Shown: piece by piece, positions 23,020 through 33,985 of the stretch | Layout: each line of letters starts with the position of its first letter | Numbering within the stretch: position 1 is the first letter of the stretch | Assembly (NCBI GenBank): GCA_020726505.1 | Contig: JAHLEZ010000002.1 | Coordinates: 3,472,001-3,536,000, forward strand | Reading direction: 5' to 3' | Source of the DNA: Leptodontidium sp. MPI-SDFR-AT-0119 | Taxonomy: Eukaryota > Ascomycota > Leotiomycetes > Helotiales > Leptodontidiaceae | Length of the DNA: 64,000 nt | The notes under the pieces: model-generated | What the model saw: the letters and a program-made list of their open reading frames with translations, nothing else | What the model was told of the DNA's origin: nothing | Databases searched by the model: none | Program-made: the position numbers and the translations under genes

Positions 23020-25544
23020 ATGTCAGCTCCATTGACAAACATCCGAGTCTTCGTCCAATGGACTCAACAGACGGTCTTTGCTGGTGAAGATATCGAATGC
23101 CAGATCACATTCAAGAACATAGCCAACACGCCGACGCCACCAAGAACGTCCTTGCATCCTTCTAGCGCCAATGGCTCCGCATCGGCAGACAGGCAGAGGA
23201 AGACAGCGGTTTCTCAGATCAAGGACAATGCAAATCTAGCCCCTCGCTCTCCATCGTCAAGCAAAGGACACCGCACAACACTGTCTCTGAACGTTCCCGC
23301 GAGCGCCATTGGACCCCCGCCTGCTTCTGGCCTCTTCAATGGCTCCTCATCTAGAGCTTCCAAGGACGGCAACTCACACAAGCGCTCCGTTTCAATTATC
23401 TCTATCGGAGCCAGTGAAGGCGGTGGAGATGATTTCACTAGTCATGGCAGCTTCTCCGAAAGGCCAAGGGGAGGATCAAGAGGGCATGGCCGGTCTGCAA
23501 GTCTTCAGATAGTTCCTCGCAGACAGGCGATCAATGGTGGTCCCCCATCAGGTAGTGTCAATCCGAATCTACTACTCTTTAGGCCTTTCTGACTTTTGTA
23601 GCACCAATAAACCAACGATCGGCAACGCATCCATCTCCCCTCAACTCGTTATTCTCTCCAAAGCAAACAAACGCGGATGCAGATAGGCCAATGAGACGTC
23701 AGCCCGGTGTTACTACTGCTCCGAGCACACCAAATCTGCCAGGCGCGCCATTTGCGAGACGAAAGGGGTCGGGATCGTTGCCACAGACTTTCAAATTCCC
23801 TGCTATCTCATCGCCATCTCCCGATGGGAGACCAAACGAGCATTTCACGTCGCCTGCACAACAAGACAGCTCACGCCTCCTCTCCCCTCGGTCTCGCGAC
23901 AATATACCTGCAATACCAGAAAAATTGCCATCCATGGCTCGGGTCCTTTCTCCCGCCAGCATGGCTGGAACGCCTAGAAGCAGCGGGGAATTTTATTCCC
24001 TCAGCAACAACTCGACGGAGACCCTGGCATCGGAATATCTACCCCAGCAACCAGGTCGGGCCCCTGTATACGGAGGTCATGCACGGCATCCATCGAACTT
24101 GACGCTAGTGAATCATCACCGCCCCCCAGAAACCCTGATGATGGGGTATGCACAGATTCACGGATCCTTTACACTGGACGCCTCACTCATAAGTCAGGCA
24201 CCGTTTGAGGAGGTTAAAAGAAAGGGGGCTGTTGGTGGACAGGGTGGAGGTGTGATTGGAGTTGAGAATAATAAGCGAGACAGCGGTCTTCTGAGGGGCT
24301 TTGGGTGGGGTAATTTTGGAGAGTCGCTCGGCGGTCTTCTGGGGGGTGGCGAACTTAGCAGTATCAAGGATATGAGGGGCATCGCCAGTTCTCGGTCAAT
24401 CCCTCTTCTCTCAACCCCACAGTCAATCCTATTTGTCGACCTTCGACTTGCCCCAGGAGAAAGCAGGACTTATAGGTACACATTTAAGCTTCCACGTGGC
24501 CTGCCACCTAGTCATCGGGGTAAAGCGATCAAGATATGCTACAAGTTAGTAATTGGGACTCAGCGCCCCGGCGGGGCTAAAGAGCAGCAAGTGAAGTCTG
24601 TCGAGGTGCCGTTTCGCATATTGGGGAGTGTCAACAGTCACGGGGAACTTCTTGGTCATGATCTTATGTCTCCGTACATCATACTGCGCGATCAAGCGCG
24701 GGTCCAGACTGTCGAGACCCCTGAGACGAACCTGGAATCTTCCAAAGAGCTGGAAGTAAAGACAACTCGGAAATCAACCCAGTCTACTTTGGACGACTTC
24801 CTTACGTACGTCGACGAATTGCTTACCGCACCACGACAGAACTCCAGCGCTGGCTTGCTTTCTCCAACAGAACTTCCCAGATCTCGCCGCCAATCTTCCC
24901 TTCCAGAGCCTACGAGTGCGACAGAGGCTATAGACATGGCCATTTTACGAAGTAATATCGCCACAGACTCCAGACAAAGTGCTAATAGGTTCGAGATTGC
25001 TCGCAGTGGTAAGCGGGTCGCTGTGGTCATGCTAGCACGGCCGGCATATCGACTTGGAGAAACTATCTCCGCCGCCATTGATTTCTCGGATGCTGAAATT
25101 CCCTGCTACGCGATACATGCATCTTTGGAGACATCGGAGAAGGTGGATAACTCAATATCTTTGCGATCGGAGGCCAGCATCCTTCGTGTTACGCGGAAAA
25201 TCCATGCCTCTCATTCTGAATCAACATTATTCGCGCGCAGGGTCATCTTCTCGCCCACCATTCCCATCTCAGCCACGCCTGAATTCATCACCAGTGGGGT
25301 TAGTTTGGACTGGCGAGTGCGTATAGAGTTTGTTACTCCGCGGTTAGTCAGAGATCGCGATGCAGAGTTGGGGTATGCAGACCTTCTAGAGGAGGTGTCG
25401 AGAGATGATAGAGGCCTTGTCCTTGCTGCTGCAGAAGCGTTGGAATGCGAGAGTTTTGAAATAGCAGTTCCTCTCAGGATATATGGCGCTTTGGCCATGA
25501 GCACAGAACGAGACGAGGGTCCTGCGAGCGGACTTGTTGTATAG
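23020..25544 (+). CDS. RGP1: RGP1-family protein (Ric1-Rgp1 Ypt6/Rab6 GEF subunit)
   Basis: Partner of Ric1 in the Golgi complex that activates the Rab6-type GTPase Ypt6 for retrograde traffic. It is 824 residues from exons 23020-23551 and 23602-25544 with a 50-bp intron. The N-terminus, IRVFVQWTQQTVFAGEDIEC followed by QITFKN, is the arrestin-like beta-sandwich start of the Rgp1 domain. After a long Ser/Pro-rich linker (about residues 45-330) the conserved blocks return: ILFVDLRLAPGESRTYRYTF, KLPRGLPPSHRGKAIKICYK and, further on, VVMLARPAYRLGETISAAID near residue 640. The linker is far longer than in yeast Rgp1, as is usual in filamentous ascomycetes. It is divergently arranged with MOB1. 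Confidence 0.93.
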
Positions 25545-26193
25545 CAGATGGTAAGTGGGCTACCAAGAGCGTTCAGGTATAGGCCGGTGTATTAAAGTAA
25601 AATATTCCAAGTTAAGGATTAGTCGTGTGCATATTGTCGTTTGCCGAGGTTTAGGGTTGATGGGGCCTTTCTACGCTTGAGAAATGAGTGCACAATATCC
25701 GACACTTCAAGGTATCACTCGTCATAGTTTGGTCAACACGTCCAATTCTCGCTTTGAGTTGCATCCGCGCAAGCTCTCGAGATGCCGCAGTATTATAACT
25801 AAGGACGTGTCAGGGTTAAAGTATGTCACCGCCTCTGAGCAGAACATGGGCTGTGACGAACCAGACTAATTATCGCTTTCCTATGTTCAGCCCAAAGGTG
25901 GTGACATTGGCCCTGGCACCTCCGTGACCACTTTTCTTCTTCTAGCCTACTTGGCTGGGATCTAGTCGAAATCTATGGAGCAGGTGGATGGGCTTGAATT
26001 GAGCCATTCGAAGAACCTCCTGGTATTGAGTCCTTTGTTCGCAGACACCCGGAATGCTGTGCATGTTCCTTGAGTCTTCCCCGCATCGTTGCAGTTTTGT
26101 TTCGACAGATTGTGGTGAAACACATGGGTTAGACAGCACGGATCCCCGTTCAGCACTATAAATACTCGGCTTGCCGGGCTTAGACAGCCACAG
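25545..26193. other. Intergenic, RGP1 3' side and SET gene promoter
   Basis: No gene is supported. A minus-strand frame at 25962-26213 contains several cysteines but overlaps the SET gene start and has no second line of support. Confidence 0.4.
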
Positions 26194-27817
26194 ATGACAA
26201 TCTTCATCGTCAAAATGAATCTCGCCCTGTTGCTGTCGGAATTGTTCTTGCTATCAACACGTTTGTGTTATGCAGGTGGATTTGAGGTGCCTCTCATTGC
26301 CGAGACTCAGGGATCGCAAGCGAAATCCTCGCTTAATACGACATGCTCAGCTCCATACAACCTTTCCAAACGGCTCTCCATCTCCGAGTATGAACGAAGC
26401 AGAATGTGCCCTACAGAACCAGAGATGGAATTTGTGGAAAATACGTCCAGCAGCCTTACCAACAACCCGCGGGAGTGCATCACCACATCCAATCCTCCCG
26501 CCAACTATTGTGTCTACGCTTTCCCAGATTTTGCTGGGGGCCGAGGTGAGATTTCCTTTTGTTTTCTTCGGGTAGTTCATCCATTTGTTCTTTCGTTTGT
26601 TCTTTCATCAGCTTCTCATACCGAATCATGGTTCTCTCTAAAGTCTTTAACTTGTTGCCCGCACAACCATGGCTAATGTATCGATTAGGGCTTTCCATTG
26701 TTGCATCTCCGTCTGTAGCCTCCTCTGTTATCAGTGCTATTTCTAATTCGGAGCCCCTCCATGAACCCAGGACGTCGAATGCCTTCTATGAGAAGCTCTT
26801 ACCAGGGCGAGGGATAGGGCTCATTTGTAACCAAACCTTCCAGAGAGGCGATTTGATACTCGCGTCAAGGCCACTTTTAATAGTTCAAGAGAGAGCTATG
26901 AGCGATCTGAGCGAGACAGATAGGTCACGGTTACAGCAGTTGTCGGTTGCAAACTTGCCAGAAAAATCAAGGAACCTCCTTTACAACCTTGCAGGTCAAT
27001 TCGGCGGAGAAAAGATTGAGGATGTGCTCTTGACGAACGGATTCAGCGCAACCTTCGGAGACTCAAAGGAAGGGTTTGGGATCGTTGTCCCAGAAGCTGC
27101 TCGTCTAAATCACGACTGTAGACCCAACGTAGGTGCAACTGCCCCGGGATATTTTGTCCCAGGTTCCTGCCATATTGGCTGCTCCATTCGACTGCCAGTA
27201 AACGTAAGCTGACTTTAACCCTCTGTGGTCCAGGCACGATTTGCGTTTGATCCGCATACTCTCATGCACAAAGTCCACGCAACACGTATCATTGAGCCAG
27301 GCGAAGAACTCACCTTCTCCTACACTGACGAGAAACAAACATATCCCACACGGCAGCAAGTGATAGAGGCACACTGGGGTTTTCGGTGCAGCTGCAGATT
27401 ATGTTCCGCCTCCGAGGATGAGAGGCTTCAGTCAGATAATCGTCTGCGGCGCATCGCAGTACTACGTAAATCATTGTTTTCATTTACATCTCACAGCTTT
27501 CGGATTACTAGCTCGGATCTAGCCCTTGAATTGGTCTCTCTGTACGAAGAGGAAGGTCTAGATGGCGTCCTGGCAGAGGCATATATGGTTGCTGCTTTGT
27601 GGCAATGCGCCTCGGAGAAAATCGAGGACACCAAAAAATGGGCAAGGCTAGCGGTTGATAACTGGTTAGTGGTATGTTATTCGGACTTACTCCCTGCATA
27701 CTTTCAATGATTTTTCTTCGTACGCTGACTATCCGACTATCTATCCAGTGGGAAGCAGGAGGAGAAACAAATTTGCAGGCGATGAGGAACCTGGCTCGAC
27801 AACCACAAGGTCAGTAG
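26194..27817 (+). CDS. SET-domain protein with N-terminal signal peptide
   Basis: A 432-residue protein from exons 26194-26545, 26689-27128, 27234-27671 and 27749-27817. The first 25 or so residues (MTIFIVKMNLALLLSELFLL...) form a strong signal peptide or signal anchor; an internal ATG at 26215 gives the same leader. The SET core spans about residues 140-300: the entry segment LLPGRGIGLICNQTFQRGD, the pseudoknot LNHDCRPN (residues 257-264, restored by splicing) and EPGEELTFSYTDE. A post-SET-like RCSCRLC follows at about 315. SET enzymes transfer methyl from SAM to lysine, usually on histones or ribosomal proteins. The signal peptide argues for a secretory location, as in a set of fungal SET proteins of unknown role. 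The intron at 27129 is needed to complete the NHxCxPN motif. Confidence 0.86.
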
Positions 27818-29292
27818 GTCCCTTGCAGTTTGCCAAAAGAATGCTCTGAGAGCTGTAACTTCACACCAACTACGAGACAAAACTGGCAGTTTGGCATATG
27901 TCTTCTCTTTTGTTTGGATAGACAAATACTAATATTTTATATAAGACCACTGGTGCTGGGCAGCTAAAAGAAGAGCATCCATGGAATAAGTAATATTGCA
28001 ATTATCATTTGAAACTTGTTGTTTTTAAAAATGTTTCGTTCGAAGATCGGTTAATAAGAATATATATTGAAAATTATAGAATAGTAAACACTTAAATTAT
28101 GTATGTCGTATCTGGAGTTCACTTTGCTAGAACCGTCCTCTCCGATTTCCCAGAACAAGGTCGATTAATTAATCCTCTATTAATGTTATATGACAAGCTC
28201 TCCCTCGAATAGGCAAGGGCTGTATCCTTTGTGGGAGACGTACTCTTGATATCAGCCACCACCTGCACCCTATCCGCCCCACCTCCTACGATTGCTATCC
28301 GCTGCGCTCATTGAACCCCAGTGTATGGAAAATTACTTAATGTACTTGATTCTGCACAGAGTAACCCTGAGTATGACTGAGTTGGATTGCGTACGCTATT
28401 TCCCATCAATTCCAAGTAGAGTTAATTACAATTTAGAGCAGACTTAAAGTATTGTATACTGTAAATAGAAAATTGCATAAATATTAAAAGAACTGATGTA
28501 TACTTAGAGTCTACTCAGAGTTACTCAGGTTATTACTGATTCGTATTGAGTGCGTTTAAAAAGGTACTGAGTACAGTAGAGTACTGTACATACCTGTACT
28601 CTACTTGTACTAGACTCAACTCTACTCGGTCCATCCGCTGTTGAATCCTTTCCCTCGATATCCTTAATTATCCACAAGTCCCTTCTCTTTCGTCTGAGAT
28701 TATTGTGGGAAAGAATGACGAGTCAAGCTAACCCACTCTATTCCTTTTCTGAATAAAATCTGTGATTTGTGATAAGTTGGCTCGTTGTCAATCTGTATGT
28801 TGGACTGACGCTCGGTGATGGGACATTTACTATTATTGTTTGGTCAGGCTTCCTTTGTAAGCGAGCCTATCAGGCCTGCCCAACACCACACCTGGAAAGT
28901 GCCAACAATGTGGACTGGCATTCATGTTTCGTGTGTTAGAAGATGGCCTCGAAGATAGGATGCATGCCACAAAGAAGAAACTGCTACGCCTTTGTTGGTT
29001 CTATTAATAGAGCAAAGGACACAGCGATCCGGCAAAATTATCCTTCGATCCTTCTGTTGGTGGAGTCCAACGTATATGGCACTCACACCGTGCCGCTTGT
29101 GAGCCTCGCTAAAGGGCCGACCTGCCGCATACCATCTTTTTGTAATGTCAATCCGCCGTTAACTACCATACTTCAACTAACGTGGACGGAGTCGAAACCT
29201 CCTCTCACAGATTACAGTGCAAGCCAATCGTGCAATTGACCATGGCGAGAAGCCAGACAGGAACCGCCTACAAGAGTCGATTCCCGCTCCTT
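27818..29292. other. AT-rich gene-poor interval
   Basis: About 1.5 kb without a supported gene. From about 27930 to 28560 it is conspicuously AT-rich with many TATA/TTAA words. From about 28560 to 28640 there are repeated GTACTGAGTAC / AGTACTGTAC palindromic words. An open frame at 28943-29239 shows no protein family character. Confidence 0.5.
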
Positions 29293-29317
29293 TCGGACCT
29301 TTCGGACCTTTCGGATG
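29293..29317 (+). repeat. 9-bp tandem repeat before a start codon
   Basis: Nearly three copies of TTTCGGACC end within four bases of the ATG at 29315. Confidence 0.8.
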
Positions 29318-30657
29318 AAACTTCGATTAATCGTTAGCACTTTTGCATTCCTTGCCGGCGTGGTTTTCTTCCAGTCGCGGAGAGCTTCGGTGCCAGATTA
29401 TATTGACCATGACTTCGGGATTGGATTTGATCTCACGTCTCCTTATGCGTAAAATCAATAACAGACTCTGCTCGGTTCTCAACCCAGGACTCAGGCGCTG
29501 ATTTCCCAACTTGTATTATATGACCGTAGCGATCAGTTACCAAAACGGAACCATTCTCAACACTGCGAAGATCGATGCATCCTCAGCCTACAACAATATG
29601 ATGTCGCGATTATCTTTGAAGTCATCTAAGCATCTACAGTACGTTTCTCAATTCTAAAAAGTGTTCAAGCAACTAATCAAGCAATCTTACAGCCCTCCGT
29701 ACGCTTCTTTGGACGATTACTTCAGCGACCAACCACGCCAAGCAGCTCGCCAAGCTCGCAAAGCAGCAGGTCTTCCATCATCTCCCGAAGGCTACGAGAT
29801 AGCTCGACTTCTTGCGTCTCTACGCCCCGCAGCAGAAGCATTCATTGGAGGAAGAAAGATGTCCGGTGCAGTAGCTACAATACCCCACCTTCCAGCCCTG
29901 TATGCAGAGGATCTTGAGGATGCCTTTGAGTACGTGGGAATCTTCTATATTCCACATTATCCATTCTGTATGTGACGCAAAGCCGCTACTTGCCTCCTCG
30001 TTTTTTCCTTTCTCTCGCCTGCTTTACAGGTGTCAGTCAAATTTCTCTGACTAGCTTTATTGAACACTGACTTCTATTCCTTCAGGGTTTGGAGATATTT
30101 TCTCCGAGACGGCAGCTGTGTACAGTGGATATGGATTCGGTTTGTGCTCGAATTACACAGACATCGACTCTTGCGACGAAGAGCGACACCATCCTCCCCA
30201 TCAAAATCATACAGAAAATGTGTTATCTGTGTCGTACATAAGAAGTTCCTTGACATGTACATGGGCAGTGCAAGGCATGTGGTTTGCCTTCCCTGCGGCG
30301 GATGAATTCAAGGTCGTAGATTATGATCTTGGATGGGACAAGAGAGACGCCAACCCGAGCACAGACTACTATTGGGCTGCCGTGCGAAACGCCATCCTTC
30401 TCCCGATTTTGGAATCGGACGCATACCTTCCTAGAACAACACACCGAGTACTGGTACATGGAGAAAAGGCAATTGATGAGCAATTTTTGAATGTTCTCAA
30501 AGAAACGGTCGCTGATTCTTTGCAAGCCATGCTAGAAGTATTTATGCTTGACCCGGTGTGCTCTGCTGCGAGAAGGGCAGCAGAGATGGCGACGCGGGTT
30601 TACTGGAAGTATAACACGACCAAGTCGGCTACGGATCTTGATGGAGATGGTTTATAG
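29315..30657 (+). CDS. Conserved fungal protein with Hsp70/actin-like ATPase character
   Basis: Predicted about 364 residues from exons 29315-29448, about 29525-29638, 29693-29967 and 30086-30657. The leader MKLRLIVSTFAFLAGVVFF is a signal peptide or anchor. DHDFGIGFDLTSPYA then VAISYQNGTILNTAKID resembles the phosphate-1 hairpin of the Hsp70/actin fold (GIDLGTT-like). The middle carries MSGAVATIPHLPALYAEDLE and FEYVG, and the C-terminal HRVLVHGEKAIDEQF resembles the adenosine-motif strand with the following DPVCSAARRAAEMATR helix. This set of blocks recurs in uncharacterised fungal proteins. The first exon junction is anomalous: keeping frame requires a GT...AC intron (29449-29524), because no AG acceptor in the right phase exists before the conserved VAISYQNG. 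The gene may therefore be slightly damaged or spliced non-canonically. Function is unknown. Confidence 0.7.
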
Positions 30658-30850
30658 AACATGTCAAATCAGGATGAAGAAGCGATGTCTGGAACTTTTA
30701 CGTCGCTCTGCTTAAGGAAATGATGTTTCCGGTCTCCTTGTATTTATTGCAGAGCTAATTACCAGCGGATGAATACTGCAGTGCCCACACACATTCAAAG
30801 ACCTCATTTCATGATTACACAGCAGTGATGAGTTCTCTACAGTCAACATC

Positions 30851-31537
30851 TCATTCCGTGGTCTTCTTCTTCTTCAGTATCTCCCAACATCTTTCATCAC
30901 TCAGCTCGCCCACAAGTTTCTCCATTTCACTCTCGAGCATCCATCTCCAGGATCTTCTCATCGCCTTGACCTCATATATGTTGCCTTTCACCAAGTAGCC
31001 TTTGTCTACGGCGCCACCAAACCATAACTGGCAAGCATCCTCCTTCGCAACTGGAAAGGAAGTCTGCAGTCCGTCCGCAGTCGTCCGTGGAACGATTCTT
31101 AAGGTGAGAGTAGTTGCACAAGTCTCGCCAGGCTTCAGCCGCACGAGACTGCAATCATCGAACTCTTCGAATTCGCTGTAATCGTCATAGCATTGGGTTA
31201 CATCAGGCATCGGGACCATTCGCTTGTTCTTGCGGCGCGGGTCGTGGATGCCGATACCCATACCACGTTGTGCATCGAGCTTCATGAGAGCTATGATAGG
31301 CTCGGATGATACGCATTGATGGGTTGTTGTGATAACCATTGGCGACTTGCCGTCAAGTGACAGAGATGTTGGTGTTCGGCAGCCATGGCTACTCGCGAAA
31401 GAGTTCCAGAAAAAGGGTTTGTGGAGGGAAGTGGCCTGGACGGATTCTTGATGGGGATTTGTTTCAAGATAACAATATAACAATGGCTGACGACACATGT
31501 GTCGCCACGTGTGGTTCGCCACTGCAGCCAACAACAT
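30851..31537 (-). CDS. Conserved fungal hypothetical protein
   Basis: A single-exon frame of up to 228 residues from the ATG at 31537 (another in-frame ATG is at 31498). The central and C-terminal part has the composition of a real protein: LSLDGKSPMVITTTHQCVSS, DPRRKNKRMVPMP, VRLKPGETCATTLTLRIVP and the tail SWRWMLESEMEKLV. The stretch from the LDGKSP block to the tail looks like a beta-sandwich and resembles uncharacterised ascomycete proteins that I recognise only as a recurring hypothetical family. No catalytic motif, signal peptide or membrane segment is seen. The N-terminal 60 residues are less convincing, so the true start may lie further in, or an upstream intron may have been missed. 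Confidence 0.6.
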   Translation of the reverse strand: MLLAAVANHTWRHMCRQPLLYCYLETNPHQESVQATSLHKPFFWNSFASSHGCRTPTSLSLDGKSPMVITTTHQCVSSEPIIALMKLDAQRGMGIGIHDPRRKNKRMVPMPDVTQCYDDYSEFEEFDDCSLVRLKPGETCATTLTLRIVPRTTADGLQTSFPVAKEDACQLWFGGAVDKGYLVKGNIYEVKAMRRSWRWMLESEMEKLVGELSDERCWEILKKKKTTE

Positions 31538-32096
31538 CCGAAAAGGTTGCGGGTGTGCAGCAGGCCAAGAAATAACAGTAACACGGCCGATTGCGCAGTA
31601 AAGAGTTGAGCGCACGAGCGAACGTTTCTCTTGAAACGCTTTCTTTTAGCTTTTTTAAGGGGTGGCTTCTTACCGTCGATATTACTGCACTGATACTCTA
31701 CTTGAGATCCACCACAGACTTAATTGTAAAAGACTTCATGACACCAACTGCCTAGGTAATATTAGAGGAATATCGCCATCATCACCATCTTCACCCTCGG
31801 AGAAAGTAGATGTCACAATCATCAAGTCATGATTTGCCGACATGGGAAGAAGGTCACATATATTTGCTAGTCTATTTGCGACAACATGCTGATGAAGGAG
31901 AGCAAAGTTCTCTGCAAATACGATACAATGTCCGGGCAGACTGCCCCGCTCGAGGTGACGCCAACATTCAGACACTACGCTCAATCACCTCTGAATACAG
32001 CCCCTTTTGAAGCGATTCCGAAGCGATTCCCGATGTTGTTTTCAGCCTCATTGCGGAAACCCTTGCCATGGTCAGCTCCATCGACGACTAGTCTTG
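31538..32096. other. Intergenic
   Basis: No gene or repeat was recognised between the hypothetical gene and the exonuclease stop codon. Confidence 0.4.
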
Positions 32097-33534
32097 TCAG
32101 ACCGGCGGTATGCCCCTTGCTACAGTCTCCTTCTCTAGCTTGAGTTTCTCACGAGCCTTCTCCTGTTCTCTCTCCAGCCTCAACTTAGCCCGTTCTTCCT
32201 CCAATCGTGCCTGCTCCGCTTGCTGAATCACCACCCAGGCTTTGAACTCATCTCTCTTCCGAGTACAGAAAAGTACCACTTCTCTCGTCGCCAGGACATC
32301 TTCCAAGCAGTCATGGATGCCTCCTATGTTCTTGCGAATCTCCACACGGGGAAGTTGCGCACACAGTGCTTGGAGGCTACATTGTCCGCCCTTTCCAATG
32401 GCGCTACGAGCCAGTATACCGGAGTCCACAACGCGGCGATGAATGATTCTGAGAGCGCTCAAATCATTGTCTAGCGCATGGCCAATAAGTATCGTGTTCT
32501 CGTCGATGTGCTTCCACAGCTCTGTGCGAGCACCTTCCCATCCTGCCAATGTGAGTCCTTGAGAGTGTGCGTTATGAAGTGTCTCCTTGGTGACGCCGTG
32601 GAACTGGGATCGCATTTGATTGATAGGCTGGCTCGGGAATACGTAGTGGTTGAGAATGGTAGCACCGGAGACGTAGTCAATGGCGCACACGAGGATAGGT
32701 TCACCAGTAGCATTCCCTACAACGCCTGCCATTTCGCAATCAAGTACGACAGCAGAAGCCTTCGCTTGCCCGTCTGATGCTGGAGTCTCGCGAAAATCAG
32801 TATATCTGGAGACATGGGGTGGGAGCTGAAAGTTGTGCCCGGTCACAGTCGTGCATCCTTTGCCATCTGTTTCGGGGCAACATTTGTACGGCCGCTTGAC
32901 GTTCTGCTCAAGTTTATCAGTAATCACCCTTACTGGGCTAGTGGTGGAACTCACGTATTTGTTCCGCTTTGATGGATGGAACGTACAGTCTTCCCCTCTA
33001 GACTTCGCCTCTGATGCTGCAGCTAGTCAGCAAGATCGTAGGCCTGAGCTCTAGAGTATGCAACCCACTATTGCATCTTCTGCATCTCTTTGAGGACCGT
33101 GACTTATCCGCAGTGTCTTCGATGATGTATGGACGCACCAAAAACTTCCTGGCTTCAAGCACCTCCAAAGAATGAGAATGTAACACTAAAGATTCCAAGG
33201 CGGACTCATGCTCTGACTCCGGAATGATGGTCCATCGAGATTTCTGAAGGCGAACTCCTTGGTCGACTGAAGGGGTGGCCAAAGATCTCTGCTGCTGATT
33301 CTTGCCCATAGTAGCCGTCCGGGAATGACTGCCTACTTCATTTGGGGTTGGCCAGTCGGTACCGCCGTAGTTCTTTGGGCGGTGGCTCAACTGCTTCTGG
33401 ATCCCTTGGCCTCCAGGTTGAGACTGCTTTTGGGTAGGTTTTGTGTGGCGGTGGGCCCTGGAAAGGCGCAGGTGCTGATCCAGGTGGCTCTGCTCCTTGA
33501 AATCTCTCTCGCAGGGTGCGCAGTAGATCGTCAT
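32097..33534 (-). CDS. DEDDh RNA exonuclease, REX4-like, with N-terminal C2H2 finger
   Basis: A 446-residue protein from exons 33534-33069, 33022-32955 and 32903-32097, frame intact. Residues 5-28 form a C-x2-C-x12-H-x6-H finger (YCAPCERDF...HLRLSRAH). A second zinc knuckle is completed by splicing (RCRRC ... DCTFHP), followed by the Cys-rich KCCPETDGKGC. The DEDDh nuclease fold follows: VVLDCEMAGV with Asp233 and Glu235, TILIGHALDNDLSALR, and HDCLEDVLATREV supplying the late His and Asp. The last 60 residues are a charged, probably helical tail. Relatives include yeast Rex4 and vertebrate ISG20-like enzymes that trim rRNA precursors 3' to 5'; the finger-containing form is common in filamentous fungi. 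A nuclear or nucleolar site is inferred. Confidence 0.9.
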
Positions 33535-33811
33535 CTTTGGGCATGAAGCTGGCTGGCTTTGTGTTTGCGATGACTGCAGGTGAAGTAAGAATATGAAGAA
33601 GCGAGGAAGGAGCTCGCTCCAGCGCTTCTTGAAAGAGATTAGCCGAAGCTTCTCGTTTGTCGTTCCACTGCATGAATGGCTAGGTAAGCGAGCAAACAGA
33701 GCATTACAAGTATCAGGGAGAGCTCCTCAGAAGATTGTGATCTTCAGAAAAGAATGCTTGAGGTAAGAGCTCTTCAAAGAAGCTCATTTCTTAGCCGCAG
33801 CTGCCTTTTGT

Positions 33812-33985
33812 GATATGGAGTATTCAAGTAAGTAAAGGCTGAGGGTTACTATAATTTACAATTGAAAATGAGCTAACAAAAGGTCTGACAATGCATTAAA
33901 GTTCTCCTTCCGTAGCTTCACAATCTCCTTGAACGATTCTTCCGGTCCAGCTACGCCAACGATAACATGGTCTGACCCAACCTCC
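33812..33985 (-). pseudogene. Relic copy of the 3' end of an SDR gene
   Basis: About 170 bp nearly identical to 46783-46955, which is the 3' end and 3' flank of the intact SDR gene at 46827-47723. On the minus strand it still encodes the same C-terminal tail (HVIVG.AGPEESFKEIVKL ... DLLLAHFQL) and stop codon, but nothing upstream of that tail matches the SDR. Most base differences from the intact copy are C to T or G to A at CpA/TpG sites, as left by repeat-induced point mutation. It is a gene fragment, not a functional gene. Confidence 0.75.

Noticed and set aside
22809..23087. Thr-rich frame upstream of RGP1
   Set aside because: Low-complexity hexamer repeat, out of frame with the conserved Rgp1 start at 23020.
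25962..26213. Minus-strand frame with several cysteines that looked like a small secreted protein
   Set aside because: It overlaps the start of the SET gene, lacks a convincing signal peptide and has no further support.
28943..29239. 98-codon plus-strand frame with ATG
   Set aside because: No recognisable composition or homology blocks; it lies in repeat-like intergenic DNA.
33338..33673. A 111-codon minus-strand frame overlapping the exonuclease start
   Set aside because: The overlapping frame encodes the zinc finger of the exonuclease with proper ligands; this one is its out-of-frame shadow.
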